Shown: positions 1-9,328 of the stretch, one piece after another
How the letters are laid out: every line of letters starts with the position of its first letter
Numbering within the stretch: position 1 is the first letter of the stretch
Source: UBA3478 sp965662045
GTDB taxonomy: Bacteria > Bacteroidota > Bacteroidia > Flavobacteriales > Flavobacteriaceae
Length of the DNA: 64,000 bases
Assembly: GCA_965662045.1 (NCBI GenBank)
Contig: CBFIGE010000012.1
Span: 1-64,000, forward strand
Direction: 5' to 3'
Notes under the pieces: model-generated
What the model was told of the DNA's origin: nothing
What the model saw: the letters and a program-made list of their open reading frames with translations, nothing else
Databases searched by the model: none
Program-made: the position numbers and the translations under genes

Positions 1-387
1 TGCTTTTTGACCTTTAAAAAATCCTTGTTTGAGCGCTACAGTATCCCCTGATTTAAAACAGCCTATGTCTTTAGCGTCTATAGCCTCATCTTCGATGTAA
101 GAGCGAAGTGTGTTTATCTCTTGCTCAGGTACAACAGCCGGTTTTTTAAGCCAAAATAAATAGTTGAGTACACCAGGAAAATTAAAAATTTGATTGCGCT
201 GTTTTTCTTCTAAACGCACAAAAATATATCTTGAAAATAGGGGAGAGCGTACTTTTTTCTTTCGATCACTCCATTGTTTGACACTTACCGTACTTGGACA
301 GTATACCTCAAAGCCGTTTAACTCCAATTGACGAGCTACCTTAAGCTCATAACGGGCTTTGGTGCATACTACAAACCAGTTTTTCAT
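1..387 (-). CDS. NusG/UpxY-type transcription antiterminator (partial)
   Basis: The reading frame starts at the ATG at 387 and runs off the left edge, so only the first 129 codons are seen. It begins MKNWFVVCTKARYELKVAR, the usual NGN-domain opening of NusG paralogues, followed by a KQWSDRKKKV basic stretch and SRYIFVRL. At about residues 108-128 a KOW-like start appears (GDTVALKQGFFKGQK). Such specialised NusG proteins (UpxY, RfaH-like) help RNA polymerase read through long capsule or O-antigen operons. It lies 6 bp upstream of the WecA-like gene, so the two are likely co-transcribed. The C-terminus cannot be judged. Confidence 0.88.
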   Translation of the reverse strand, partial: MKNWFVVCTKARYELKVARQLELNGFEVYCPSTVSVKQWSDRKKKVRSPLFSRYIFVRLEEKQRNQIFNFPGVLNYLFWLKKPAVVPEQEINTLRSYIEDEAIDAKDIGCFKSGDTVALKQGFFKGQKA

Positions 388-393
388 GGGTAA

Positions 394-1557
394 TTAAGGT
401 AAGAATGAGCGTAAGGCCATACCTAGTTGAGCCTTCCAATTTCGTTTTTCTTCTTTAGACATCACAGTGCTAGTGTGAATAACTCTGAGCGCAATTACGC
501 TTAAAGCGTAAAATGAAACCACGACCAGGTTCATACCTAGATTTGTCAAATACTGATCTAAGTAGAGATAAGCTAAAATAAATAATACATTGACAATTCC
601 TAGAGTTGCCGTTGCCTGTTTGTGACTAAGACCAGCGTCAATCATCACGTGGTGTAAGTGGTTGCGATCTGCCACATACACTTTTTTGCCTTCTCTTAAT
701 CGTATAACGATGACTCTAAAGGTATCTAGTGTTGGCAAAAAGAAGACAACCAGTATAAAAAGTGCAACATTATTAGGCAACCAGCTCTCAGCGAATGGTA
801 AGGCGTCTCCGATTGAAGCGGCTCTTATGATGAGAAAGGCAAGCACATAACCTAATGTTAGTGAGCCTCCGTCACCCATAAACATCTTAAATTTTCCTGA
901 GCTGAAATTAAATCTCATAAAACTGATCAGCATCGCAATAATACCTAAACAAACAACACCTAAAAGCTCATTTCCACTAAACCAAAATATAGGTAGTAGT
1001 GAAGCTGAAACTATAATACCGATGGTTGATGATAAGCCGTCAATACCATCGATTAAGTTGAATGAGTTAATTATAAAAAGTACACAGTAGAATTTAAATA
1101 TTACAAAGCCCCATTCTGGCATTGATTTTATTCCGAAAGCGCCGTGAAGACTGTCAAATTGAAGTTCAGGTAAAAATATAATCAGGGCTGCACCAAAAAA
1201 CTGTGTGACTAATTTCATAATAGCCGATGAAGCCATGAGGTCATCTTTTATACCTGAGATAAAAATAAAGCTGATACCGATGATTAAAAATCCTGTTGTA
1301 GGGTCTAGACCAACCGCAATTAAACCCGCGAATAACAACATAAGCACTAAGAAAAACGATACTCCGCCAAAAGGTGGAACAGGTGTTTTGTGCGACGAGC
1401 GGTCATTTACCTCTGTCATCAGTTTTTTCGATTTGGTAACCAATAACACTTTTGATGACAAATAATGGTTTAGAAATAAAACGGTAATAAAGGTTATAGG
1501 TAAGAGAATAATTGGGTTCTCTTTTAATAAAAAAAATAAATCATTTAAATCTTTCAT
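394..1557 (-). CDS. WecA/MraY-family undecaprenyl-phosphate glycosyl-1-phosphate transferase
   Basis: A 387-residue polytopic membrane protein of the MraY/WecA family, which links a sugar-1-phosphate to undecaprenyl phosphate and starts O-antigen or capsule synthesis. Visible family motifs are a cytoplasmic HKTPVPPFGG near residue 56, the IKDD pair near 103, NSFNLIDGIDGLSS near 164 (substrate and magnesium site) and the histidine motif DRNHLHHVMIDAGLS near 297. The histidine cluster and length fit WecA-type proteins (UDP-GlcNAc or related) better than MraY. It follows the UpxY-like gene in the same direction with a 6 bp gap or, seen from transcription, precedes it. The exact sugar donor cannot be told from sequence. 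Confidence 0.9.
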   Translation of the reverse strand: MKDLNDLFFLLKENPIILLPITFITVLFLNHYLSSKVLLVTKSKKLMTEVNDRSSHKTPVPPFGGVSFFLVLMLLFAGLIAVGLDPTTGFLIIGISFIFISGIKDDLMASSAIMKLVTQFFGAALIIFLPELQFDSLHGAFGIKSMPEWGFVIFKFYCVLFIINSFNLIDGIDGLSSTIGIIVSASLLPIFWFSGNELLGVVCLGIIAMLISFMRFNFSSGKFKMFMGDGGSLTLGYVLAFLIIRAASIGDALPFAESWLPNNVALFILVVFFLPTLDTFRVIVIRLREGKKVYVADRNHLHHVMIDAGLSHKQATATLGIVNVLFILAYLYLDQYLTNLGMNLVVVSFYALSVIALRVIHTSTVMSKEEKRNWKAQLGMALRSFLP

Positions 1558-2214
1558 GAGCGGGACATCTCAATTATAATGTAAAGCTAAAAAAATATTC
1601 TGTTGAACCATCATAAAACTCGACTAACTGTATAAAAATTTCAAAATGAATTAAATGCAGAATTGCAATCAACAAATTAATAATATTACTGTTAAAAAAT
1701 TTCATATTTATAATTTTGTGAATAAAGTGATTGTAATTTTCTAAATATCATGGTCATCAGTCATTCATAAGTTTTTTCTTTCTTTGTATCTCTTTATCAG
1801 ACTGTATTTATACACTCTCTATTTAAAATTATAGCATAAACTATATCTGATCAAGCATTTTTAAGTTTCAACCTAATTTACGAGCAAAAATTGCTTCTGA
1901 TAAAAGTTCTTTTTTAAAAGAATTATCTAATGTTCTTTTCTCTTTAGATTTAAATTGATTTTTAGAAACCTACTTTTCAGTTTATAGCTTGGAAATGCTG
2001 AATTTCTATCCCCTAAAATAATTTGAAGTTCTAAGAGTAATTTATACAACTCATATTAAAGCAAAGACAAAATTAGCGTTGTTTTCAATCACTAAAATTT
2101 TAACGATGTAGTTCTGTAAAGCGCAACAAAACCATATCTTCAATAAATTGTTTACCCTAATTCGTTAACAATAAAAAAACAACAAGCCTTATTTTTGTTT
2201 CACAAGCTGATTTC
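1558..2214. other. AT-rich intergenic region between divergent polysaccharide genes
   Basis: This 657-base stretch separates the WecA-like gene (leftward) from rfbC (rightward). It is very AT-rich and holds no convincing gene. On the minus strand an unbroken 33-codon stretch around 1870-1970 (ending KKELLSEAIFARKLG) could be a gene remnant, but it has no start codon and I do not recognise it. Promoters for both directions are expected here; one candidate is listed separately. Confidence 0.5.
2190..2197 (+). promoter_or_regulatory. Candidate -7 promoter box for rfbC
   Basis: TATTTTTG matches the Bacteroidota -7 consensus TAnnTTTG and lies 17 bases before the rfbC ATG. The -33 TTTG element is not clear; only a weak TTAAC lies at the right distance. 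Pattern match only. Confidence 0.35.
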
Positions 2215-2757
2215 ATGACTATACTCGAGAGACCTTTAACAGATACGCTTCTTCTTCAACCTGATGTTTTTGAAGATCAAAGAGGCACCTTTATTGAAAC
2301 CTATAAAGAGAGGCAGTTTAAAAAGCTCGTTCCTGGGGTGGCTTTTGTTCAAGATAATGAGTCAACTTCGGTCAAAGGAGCACTCCGAGGCTTACATTTT
2401 CAAAGCCCTCCTCATGGGCAGACTAAGCTCATTCGAGTGGTGTACGGCAAAATACTCGACGTCATTGTTGATTGCAGACCACAGAGCCCTACCTATGGGC
2501 AGCATTTCGCTGTTGAACTCTCTTCAGAAAATCACTTGCAGTTATTGGTACCTAAAGGATTTGCCCACGGGTTTTTGACCTTAAGCGAAACCGCGAGCGT
2601 AAATTATAAAGTCGATGACTACTACCACCCAGAATGTGATGCAGGTATTGTATTCGATGACCCAGATTTAGGTATAAAATGGCCTCTTGAAAATTGCATC
2701 ATCTCAGATAAGGATCTTGCCCTTCCAAGGCTAAAAGACTTAAAAAATCCATTTTAA
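2215..2757 (+). CDS. rfbC: dTDP-4-dehydrorhamnose 3,5-epimerase
   Basis: A 180-residue cupin enzyme that epimerises dTDP-4-dehydro-6-deoxyglucose at C3 and C5, the third step of dTDP-L-rhamnose synthesis in the cytoplasm. The catalytic region LRGLHFQ holds Arg58 and the base His61, Lys71 follows, and the NYK motif supplies the conserved Tyr131. The PKGFAHGFLTLSE strand is also typical. Length is normal for the family. Its stop codon abuts the ATG of rfbD with no gap, so the two are translated from one message. Confidence 0.96.
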   Translation: MTILERPLTDTLLLQPDVFEDQRGTFIETYKERQFKKLVPGVAFVQDNESTSVKGALRGLHFQSPPHGQTKLIRVVYGKILDVIVDCRPQSPTYGQHFAVELSSENHLQLLVPKGFAHGFLTLSETASVNYKVDDYYHPECDAGIVFDDPDLGIKWPLENCIISDKDLALPRLKDLKNPF

Positions 2758-3612
2758 ATGAAGGTCGCAGTAATTGGTAAAAACGGCCAATTGGCTAGGG
2801 CGCTGCAAGAAGAAATTCAAAATGCCTCTTACCATTTTATTGGCTCAGAAGACCTAGACATTACAGATGCAAAAGCGGTGCACTCCTTTTTTAAGCAACA
2901 CTCCTTTGATAGTATTGTCAACTGCGCAGCTTATACTAATGTCGATGGGGCAGAAGAGGATAAAATTGCTGCCATGGCACTTAATCAAACCGCTGTAGCC
3001 CATTTGGTTGAGGCGTGTAACTCCAGTCAAATGCGCCTAATTCATATATCCACGGACTATGTTTTTGATGGAAAGGCCAATACGCCTTATAGAGAAGATG
3101 CTCACTGTAACCCGCTATCTTTCTATGGAGAAACAAAGCGTGGGGGAGAACTCGAAATATTAGAATCCAATATAGATGCCCTTATCATTCGAACCACATG
3201 GCTTTACAGTGCTTACGGTAAAAATTTTGTCAAGACCATGCTAAAGCTCGCTGAAGCAAATCAGCAACTAAAAGTAGTAAATGATCAAATTGGCAGACCG
3301 ACTTTTGCCAATGACTTGGCTAACTTTATTATGGAGCTTGTGAACCGAACAAGAGAGTGGTCAAATGGTACTTCAATTTATCACTTTAGCAATTCAGGGC
3401 AGTGCAGTTGGGCCGATTTTGCTCGAGAAATTTTTAAAATACAAAAGCTCAATGTAGAAGTGGATAACTGTGATTCAACTACCTTTTTAACCAAGGCGCA
3501 AAGACCTCACTTTTCAGTACTTGATTTGGGTAAGATTCAAAGAGATTTTGGGGTAGTACCACGGCCTTGGCAAAAGGCCTTAGATGCCTGTTTAAAGCAA
3601 TTGAACAAATGA
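2758..3612 (+). CDS. rfbD: dTDP-4-dehydrorhamnose reductase
   Basis: A 284-residue extended SDR enzyme that reduces dTDP-4-dehydrorhamnose to dTDP-L-rhamnose. It opens with the nucleotide-binding motif GKNGQLA (residues 7-13), then DITD, NCAAYTNVD, STDYVFDG near 98 and the catalytic pair Tyr123/Lys127 in SFYGETKRGGE. The GRPTFANDLA segment is also characteristic. It starts directly at the rfbC stop and its own TGA overlaps the ATG of the acetyltransferase gene (ATGA), a tightly coupled operon. rfbA and rfbB lie about 9.5 kb downstream rather than next to it. Confidence 0.95.
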   Translation: MKVAVIGKNGQLARALQEEIQNASYHFIGSEDLDITDAKAVHSFFKQHSFDSIVNCAAYTNVDGAEEDKIAAMALNQTAVAHLVEACNSSQMRLIHISTDYVFDGKANTPYREDAHCNPLSFYGETKRGGELEILESNIDALIIRTTWLYSAYGKNFVKTMLKLAEANQQLKVVNDQIGRPTFANDLANFIMELVNRTREWSNGTSIYHFSNSGQCSWADFAREIFKIQKLNVEVDNCDSTTFLTKAQRPHFSVLDLGKIQRDFGVVPRPWQKALDACLKQLNK

Positions 3613-4130
3613 GTATCGAGCTTGTTTCTATACAGCAGAAGCACCAAACTGCTTTAATCGATTTACACAAGGCTGCTTCAGCAATCCCTAACGGTACCTT
3701 GCGTGAGCCCGAAGAAGTTGACGCGTCTTATGTCAATGATTTTATTTCGAAGGTCAATACCGACGGGCTGGGTTTTGTGGCCTTAAAAGAAGAGACCTTA
3801 GTGGGGAGTATTTATGCGTACCGCCTGCCACTTAAAGCCTTTACCCATGTCTACACTTTTTTGAATATAGTTGTACATCCAGATCATCAAAGCAAAGGGA
3901 TAGGCACCTTATTATTTTCCGAATTTTTAGAAACCATAGAAGAGCAGCACAGAGACATTTATAGAGTCGAACTTTTTACGCGTTCTGAGAACAAAGCCAA
4001 CGTTGCTTTTTACCAAAAAATGGGATTTCAAATCGAGGGACCTTTAAAGGATAAACTATATATCGAACCAACTAAATTTCAAACTCCTATTCATATGGCT
4101 TGGTTCAATAAGAATTACCTCAGGATTTAA
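3609..4130 (+). CDS. GNAT-family N-acetyltransferase
   Basis: I place the start at the ATG overlapping the rfbD stop (ATGA at 3609), giving 173 residues beginning MSIELVSIQQKHQT; an upstream in-frame ATG at 3567 would lie deep in rfbD. The GNAT fold is shown by the beta4 strand FLNIVVHPDHQSKGIGTLL with the acetyl-CoA pyrophosphate loop QSKGIG, and by NKANVAFYQKMGFQIEG near the C-terminus. The overlap with rfbD suggests a role linked to the surface sugar, such as acetylating a nucleotide sugar, but GNAT substrates cannot be predicted and this is inference. Confidence 0.85.
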   Translation: MSIELVSIQQKHQTALIDLHKAASAIPNGTLREPEEVDASYVNDFISKVNTDGLGFVALKEETLVGSIYAYRLPLKAFTHVYTFLNIVVHPDHQSKGIGTLLFSEFLETIEEQHRDIYRVELFTRSENKANVAFYQKMGFQIEGPLKDKLYIEPTKFQTPIHMAWFNKNYLRI

Positions 4131-4300
4131 TCCAATAATGCAACAAAAAAGATACTACAAACGGTTGTGAGATTATAGTGTATTATGTGTAAGGGAAATT
4201 GTTACTCTTAGGTTTGCTATGTGTTTTATCGATGATTTTTTAGCTTGAACAAAATAGTCTTTCCTGCTTACTGTACTACCTATAATTTAGAATTATAACT

Positions 4301-5524
4301 ATGGAGAACTTTACATATCTTGTGATGGGTGTTATTATTTGTGCACTTTTTAATCTTTACAGCAAGGGTTATAGTAGATATGTCTATTTAAATACTATTG
4401 ACACGCTCAAGTCTAAAATACTTTTGAAGCAGTTCAAAACATTTTACACTTACATCTCCTTTTTTGGACTTATGACACTTTTTATATTAGTGAGAAGTGT
4501 TGTTTATCAGAATAAGCTTTTGCCTCTGCTCGGCTTCGCTCTTGTATTAAATGGTCTAGCAACTGCTTTTAGATTACAGTTTTATAAACAACATGTTCAA
4601 GTTGAAAAGATATATATGTATGCTTTGCAAGCAGCTGTTATTGGAATTCCCTTGATCTATTATGGCTGTTATCAATTTGAAATTTTTCAATTCATCAATA
4701 AGTTTGGAATGATTAATAAGAATGAATCATTTTTAGTCGGTGTTAATTTTCCAAGAGGGATAGTTCCTACTGTGATGTTGTCAATGGTTTTTTATGTTGA
4801 AGGTGGAGTACTTATCTTTCAGCATTGGATATTAGGGCAAAAAAGAAAATCTAAGGATATATTTGTGCTTAAAGACTTGCAGCAAATATCATACGTACAT
4901 AATATACACGCTGTAATTCTGGTTTTTGGTCCAATTCTAGTTAGCGCTAATAACAGTATCTATTTTTATCAATGGGTAATTGTTCTCAATGCACTTTATT
5001 TTTTTACCATGATTTTTCGTCATGAAACAAATATTCTTTTCATGAGTTATAAAAAACCAACTCGTTCTAAAAAGATGCAATTGGTCTTGTGCCGTGATGT
5101 ATGGAATAAGCTGTGTTCGGAAATGAATAACAAGCTCCCTTTTTTAAATTCGGCTTATGCCCTTTCTGATCTGGGAAAAGCTTTGAATATTGATGATGAG
5201 AATGTAACAAAACTGATTAGAATACAATGCGATATGAGCTTCACTACGTTTCTAATCAAGCTCCGACTTTTGTACTTATTGCAAAAGGGCTCAGGTCTAA
5301 GCAGTCAGTATCAGCATACAGAAGAATTGATTAGAGCATTGGGCTTTTCGTCTACATTCGACTTTCAAAAAGAGGTTTTGGTTACTTTCGGTGTTTCTTA
5401 TAAAGCTTTACTATACGAACCCAAGAAATTCAATAAGCATCTGTATAAGTTATATCCTTGGCTCATTGATTTTAATTTTGAGCAAGTGAAATCTAGAAAA
5501 AAGACCAAATCAACTATAATTTAA
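4301..5524 (+). CDS. Membrane-bound regulator: seven-helix N-domain with C-terminal AraC-like HTH
   Basis: A 407-residue protein with about seven predicted membrane helices in the first 255 residues (first near 3-22, last near 230-250) and a soluble C-terminus. Residues about 280-375 look like a divergent AraC-type DNA-binding domain: YALSDLGKALNIDDENVTKLI resembles the first helix-turn-helix and FTTFLIKLRLLYLLQ the linker helix, with LIRALGFSSTFDFQKEV as the second. It would bind DNA while staying in the inner membrane. Its 3' end overlaps that of the convergent TonB receptor by 11 bp, so it may control the iron-type locus, but it could be unrelated. Confidence 0.7.
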   Translation: MENFTYLVMGVIICALFNLYSKGYSRYVYLNTIDTLKSKILLKQFKTFYTYISFFGLMTLFILVRSVVYQNKLLPLLGFALVLNGLATAFRLQFYKQHVQVEKIYMYALQAAVIGIPLIYYGCYQFEIFQFINKFGMINKNESFLVGVNFPRGIVPTVMLSMVFYVEGGVLIFQHWILGQKRKSKDIFVLKDLQQISYVHNIHAVILVFGPILVSANNSIYFYQWVIVLNALYFFTMIFRHETNILFMSYKKPTRSKKMQLVLCRDVWNKLCSEMNNKLPFLNSAYALSDLGKALNIDDENVTKLIRIQCDMSFTTFLIKLRLLYLLQKGSGLSSQYQHTEELIRALGFSSTFDFQKEVLVTFGVSYKALLYEPKKFNKHLYKLYPWLIDFNFEQVKSRKKTKSTII

Positions 5525-7982
5525 TTTCCAATGTGGTGTAAATGGTTCGAGGAGCAGCAGGTATAATTCCTGGACCAGGATATCCAGTAGCTCTGCGAGC
5601 GAAATAATTAGTGTTTAGTAAATTATTGACTCCTGCCTCAATTTTAAATGGAGAAAAGGAGTATGAAAGTGAAAGGTCTAAAATATCATAGGCTGGAATA
5701 CTTCCTTCTATACCTCTTTGGTTATCATTGAGATTTTGCGGAGCGTTTGTCGCATCCGTAAATTGCTCAGACAAATACGTGAACTGAATGCTTCCTAAAA
5801 AATTATTAAACCCAAAATTCAAACCAGTTTTTAAGTTTATTTCTGGTATAAATTCAACCTTATTTCCAACCACATTATTTTCTTGAGAATCCAAATACTC
5901 AGATTGCGTGTAGGCAAAATTTACGAAATGGTTGAGTTTGATATTTTGATTTCTAATCATTAAAAGAGATTTGAGATTTAAATCAAATGAACTTTCCAAT
6001 CCGTATATAAAAGCTTTTCCGATATTTCCTCTATAACGAATAACACGTCCTGTTTCTACAATCTCTCCTAAAGCATTCTGTCTTGTTTCGTTTTTTAAAA
6101 TTTCTCCAATTCGGTCGTTATAATTTAACCCAAACGCGCTCAAATCAAACTTCAAGATATTTTTAAATGTACCTCTTAAACCAAAGTCTGCTGTATATCC
6201 ATTTTCATCTCTAATCTCTGGATCTATTTGATATGACGGATTAATAACTCGAATATCGTTGAAGGTAGTTGAGCGATAATTTTCAGAGAAATTGGCATAT
6301 AGCTCTGTTTTAGGATTGATTTTAATTGTACTTCCTATGCCTAGTAAAACAAAATCTCTTCGTAGTGTTCTCTTGTCTTCAACTTCTTCATTTAATAGCG
6401 TATTTCCTGCTAAATCATTAATGATGTTTTTGTAAAAACCATCGCTTTGTGTCTTTATATATTCGTAACGAAAACCGGGAGTAACAGACCATTTAGGATT
6501 CAAATCAATGGTGTTTTCTCCAAAAAAAGCAACATTTAAATTAGGAAATTGAAATTGAGCTTGGCGCTCATAGTTAGGAAAATCATTTGATTTAAAACTA
6601 AAATCAGCTTCACTGCTCGCGCTACCTGGCCCTTGTTCTTGAATATTGGATGCTTGATACAATTTGCTTCCCAATAGTGCTACTGCATTTTTTTGAAATA
6701 ATTTGTAACGAATTAAAAACCTTTGTTCAAGGCCCCAATTTCTGAAGTTATCTTTCAAGAGTTCTCTTGGTGCCGTTAAATCATCTGTCTGTGAAACCCT
6801 ATTGGTTCTAAACCCAAGAGCACTTCTTCTCGCATTGAGATTATTTAAAAGTAAACTGTAATCTAATTTTGAAGAAAAACGATGTTTGAATGTCAGTGCG
6901 TATAATTTCCAATCTACATTAAACCAATTACGTGTGCGATTACTAAAATATGGATCAATTAAAAACTGGCTATCGGTTAACCCCCCTCCTTGTTGCGCTA
7001 AATAATTGAAATAAGTGCTTTCAAGAGTCAATGAAGATTTTTTGGATAATTTAAAATTGAACTGTCCAAAAAAGTTACGGCTATTAAAACGTGAATTTGG
7101 ACGAAAACCATCACCTTCTTTATAATTAAAAAAGGAGTAATAACTAAAATTATTTATTGTGCCACTTACACTGTTAAAACTTGTTTTGAGTTGATTTGAA
7201 CCTGCAGTCTGTCTAGAGATGAGCTCCACATTCTTCTCTTTATTCGGGGGGTTGAACACAAAATTTATTAAGCCGCCAAATTGGGGTCCATATTGAAGAG
7301 AAGCCGCTCCTCTTATAACTTGAATTTGACTTAATGCCTCTGCGGGAGGTGTATAATAACTCTCTGGATATCCTAATGGATCTGCGCTAATATCATATCC
7401 ATTTTGTCTCGTATTAAAATGTGCTGTGCGGTTGGGGTCAAGTCCACGACCCCCAATATTCAACTGTAAGCCAGCATCTCCATTATCAAAAATATTTAAA
7501 CCTACAACTTGAGCATATATTTGTCGCGCATTGTTTGCAGCCTTATTTACCGCCAGATTATTTATAAGTACTAATTCACTTTTTTTCCCTGAGTAAAGCG
7601 CAGTTCCTTCAATTCGTCTTAACCTTTGCATGCCAAAGGTTTTTTCTCGTTCCTGAATTAATACTACTTCAGATAATTTTTGTGTAATAGGATTTAATTG
7701 TAATTCAATAGATTCAGAAAATGGAGCTTCTATACTTGTTTCTAATACGCGATAATTGTAATAAAATGCGATTAAATCACTTTTTTGGGCAGTTATATTT
7801 TCAAATCCAAATTCTCCATTAACGTCAGTGTAGGTTAGTTCATTTTTCACCTTAAGAAAAACCTCGACTCCTTCTAATGGATTATTACTTTCGTCATAGA
7901 CTGTACCTTTCAATGAATATTGAGCAGTGGACCATTGGACTGCAAAAAAGAGGAGTAAGAGATTATAGACCTTTAATTTCAT
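5514..7982 (-). CDS. TonB-dependent outer-membrane receptor (siderophore/iron type)
   Basis: An 822-residue receptor that would import an iron chelate or similar ligand across the outer membrane with TonB energy. It has a signal peptide ending near STAQ (residue 20), a carboxypeptidase-like regulatory domain (about 21-105), a plug domain (about 130-245, including LNIGGRGLDPNRT and IQVIRGAASLQYGPQFGGLINF) and a long beta-barrel with the C-terminal strand ending TTLEIKL. No SusD partner is present, which favours an iron-type rather than a glycan receptor; the plug resembles FecA-like proteins. It overlaps the HTTM gene by 20 bp, so it is the last gene of the imelysin-HTTM-receptor operon. Confidence 0.92.
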   Translation of the reverse strand: MKLKVYNLLLLFFAVQWSTAQYSLKGTVYDESNNPLEGVEVFLKVKNELTYTDVNGEFGFENITAQKSDLIAFYYNYRVLETSIEAPFSESIELQLNPITQKLSEVVLIQEREKTFGMQRLRRIEGTALYSGKKSELVLINNLAVNKAANNARQIYAQVVGLNIFDNGDAGLQLNIGGRGLDPNRTAHFNTRQNGYDISADPLGYPESYYTPPAEALSQIQVIRGAASLQYGPQFGGLINFVFNPPNKEKNVELISRQTAGSNQLKTSFNSVSGTINNFSYYSFFNYKEGDGFRPNSRFNSRNFFGQFNFKLSKKSSLTLESTYFNYLAQQGGGLTDSQFLIDPYFSNRTRNWFNVDWKLYALTFKHRFSSKLDYSLLLNNLNARRSALGFRTNRVSQTDDLTAPRELLKDNFRNWGLEQRFLIRYKLFQKNAVALLGSKLYQASNIQEQGPGSASSEADFSFKSNDFPNYERQAQFQFPNLNVAFFGENTIDLNPKWSVTPGFRYEYIKTQSDGFYKNIINDLAGNTLLNEEVEDKRTLRRDFVLLGIGSTIKINPKTELYANFSENYRSTTFNDIRVINPSYQIDPEIRDENGYTADFGLRGTFKNILKFDLSAFGLNYNDRIGEILKNETRQNALGEIVETGRVIRYRGNIGKAFIYGLESSFDLNLKSLLMIRNQNIKLNHFVNFAYTQSEYLDSQENNVVGNKVEFIPEINLKTGLNFGFNNFLGSIQFTYLSEQFTDATNAPQNLNDNQRGIEGSIPAYDILDLSLSYSFSPFKIEAGVNNLLNTNYFARRATGYPGPGIIPAAPRTIYTTLEIKL

Positions 7983-9324
7983 GATTAAATGGAAGTATCC
8001 AGTTTTTTGGTTTGAAGGATTCTTTTTCTTGGGTTAGGTCTACATTGGGGTCGATAAAGGGCTGACTTGGTCGTCCATTTAAGCTGACATAACTCTCTAC
8101 ATAAATGGATATGTTACGATGACCGTCTTTATAAAAGTGTTCCTTTAAATAATGTGCATATTCTATAATAAAGTCTGGTTGAAAAGACATTTGTTTTTCT
8201 TGAAAAGGAGTTAAAAAATCTGAATTATTAACATAAAACCACTTTTTGGTTTGTGTATCGACGATTTTAAATTGCGCATATCCTGATTTTTCCATGAGCA
8301 TTACACGCCATGAAAAGCGATACCCTTCTTCGGTCCAAAATAATTCTCCTGGATAAAGTAGATATCTCCAAGGAAATAAAATATGGAACACAAAAAAGAG
8401 CACTAGCACTGGTTTTGTGATCTGCTTGAGTAAAGAAGATTTTATATTATTTTGGTACTGATTGGGGTTTTTAACTTGTTTTAAACGAAGTATTTTACTA
8501 AAATAATTTAGAATTTGTTGATGAAATTTTGCCTCAAAAAATATCAATGTTGCAATGATCATGACATATGGAAATATTCCTATTGGGAATAAAATTCGAG
8601 TCATCACATGAAAGGCAATCACCACGACAAACGCAAAATAACGAGTTCTTGAGTACAATAGTAGAAAGGGAATCATTAAATCATAGAGTGTTCCACCCCA
8701 GCTAAAGAGATAATGTACCCATTGTTTTGTGAGAAGAGGCCCTATTAGAAACAAATCGTACTTTGCAGGTAACCAAATACTTAACGGAATCGCGTGTACA
8801 AGCCAATCGGAGTTGAGTTTGGCCAGACCCGCGTAAAAGTAAACTAAGCCAATTAGAAGTTTTACACTATCAACAGTCCATCTTGAAACTTGAGGCGCGA
8901 CTTTTGAATCATATAATTTTGAATCGATTGAAAAGTAACGACCTGCTGGCAGAAAGAATAGTAAAAAAGCCAAGGAACTTACAAAATAGTAGTGATTCAA
9001 GTATGTCGTTTTATCCATTAATTCTATATAGGTAAAAGACAGGAAAAAGAGTAGTACAGACAATCTATACTTGTAACCTAAAAGTATTCCAATACTTGAA
9101 ATAAGACTCAGCAAAAAAACAAAATGAGTATAAGCTCCTATTGGTGTGATCCATTCAAAACCATAGTATTTAAAATGAAAACTAGGCTCTATATAGAATT
9201 TATTTACCCAGCCATAAAACCAAAACCTGAGTGTGGTAATCAGCATTAAAAACCCAAAACATACTCTCAGAACAATTAAGGGTGCAATTTCTGTTTTTTG
9301 ATATGGGCGGTAGAGGATTGACAT
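7963..9324 (-). CDS. HTTM-domain membrane protein
   Basis: A 453-residue protein with several membrane helices in its first 290 residues, matching the horizontally transferred transmembrane (HTTM) domain related to vitamin K-dependent gamma-carboxylase; the N-terminal RPYQKTEIAPLIVLRVCFG and FYAGLAKLNSDWL segments are typical. The C-terminal 150 residues are a soluble, likely periplasmic part. The family's chemistry in bacteria is mostly unknown. It starts 4 bp after the imelysin gene and overlaps the TonB receptor, a combination I associate with Bacteroidota iron acquisition loci; a role in metal uptake is inferred from that context. Confidence 0.83.
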   Translation of the reverse strand: MSILYRPYQKTEIAPLIVLRVCFGFLMLITTLRFWFYGWVNKFYIEPSFHFKYYGFEWITPIGAYTHFVFLLSLISSIGILLGYKYRLSVLLFFLSFTYIELMDKTTYLNHYYFVSSLAFLLFFLPAGRYFSIDSKLYDSKVAPQVSRWTVDSVKLLIGLVYFYAGLAKLNSDWLVHAIPLSIWLPAKYDLFLIGPLLTKQWVHYLFSWGGTLYDLMIPFLLLYSRTRYFAFVVVIAFHVMTRILFPIGIFPYVMIIATLIFFEAKFHQQILNYFSKILRLKQVKNPNQYQNNIKSSLLKQITKPVLVLFFVFHILFPWRYLLYPGELFWTEEGYRFSWRVMLMEKSGYAQFKIVDTQTKKWFYVNNSDFLTPFQEKQMSFQPDFIIEYAHYLKEHFYKDGHRNISIYVESYVSLNGRPSQPFIDPNVDLTQEKESFKPKNWILPFNHEIKGL

Positions 9325-9328
9325 TTAT

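Noticed and set aside
1860..1980. 33-codon open stretch on the minus strand ending in a plausible helical peptide
   Set aside because: No start codon, a stop just before it and no recognised family; cannot be told from chance in AT-rich DNA.
5514..7982. TonB receptor as a SusC glycan importer
   Set aside because: At 822 residues it is shorter than usual SusC proteins, has no SusD neighbour, and lies in an imelysin/HTTM operon.
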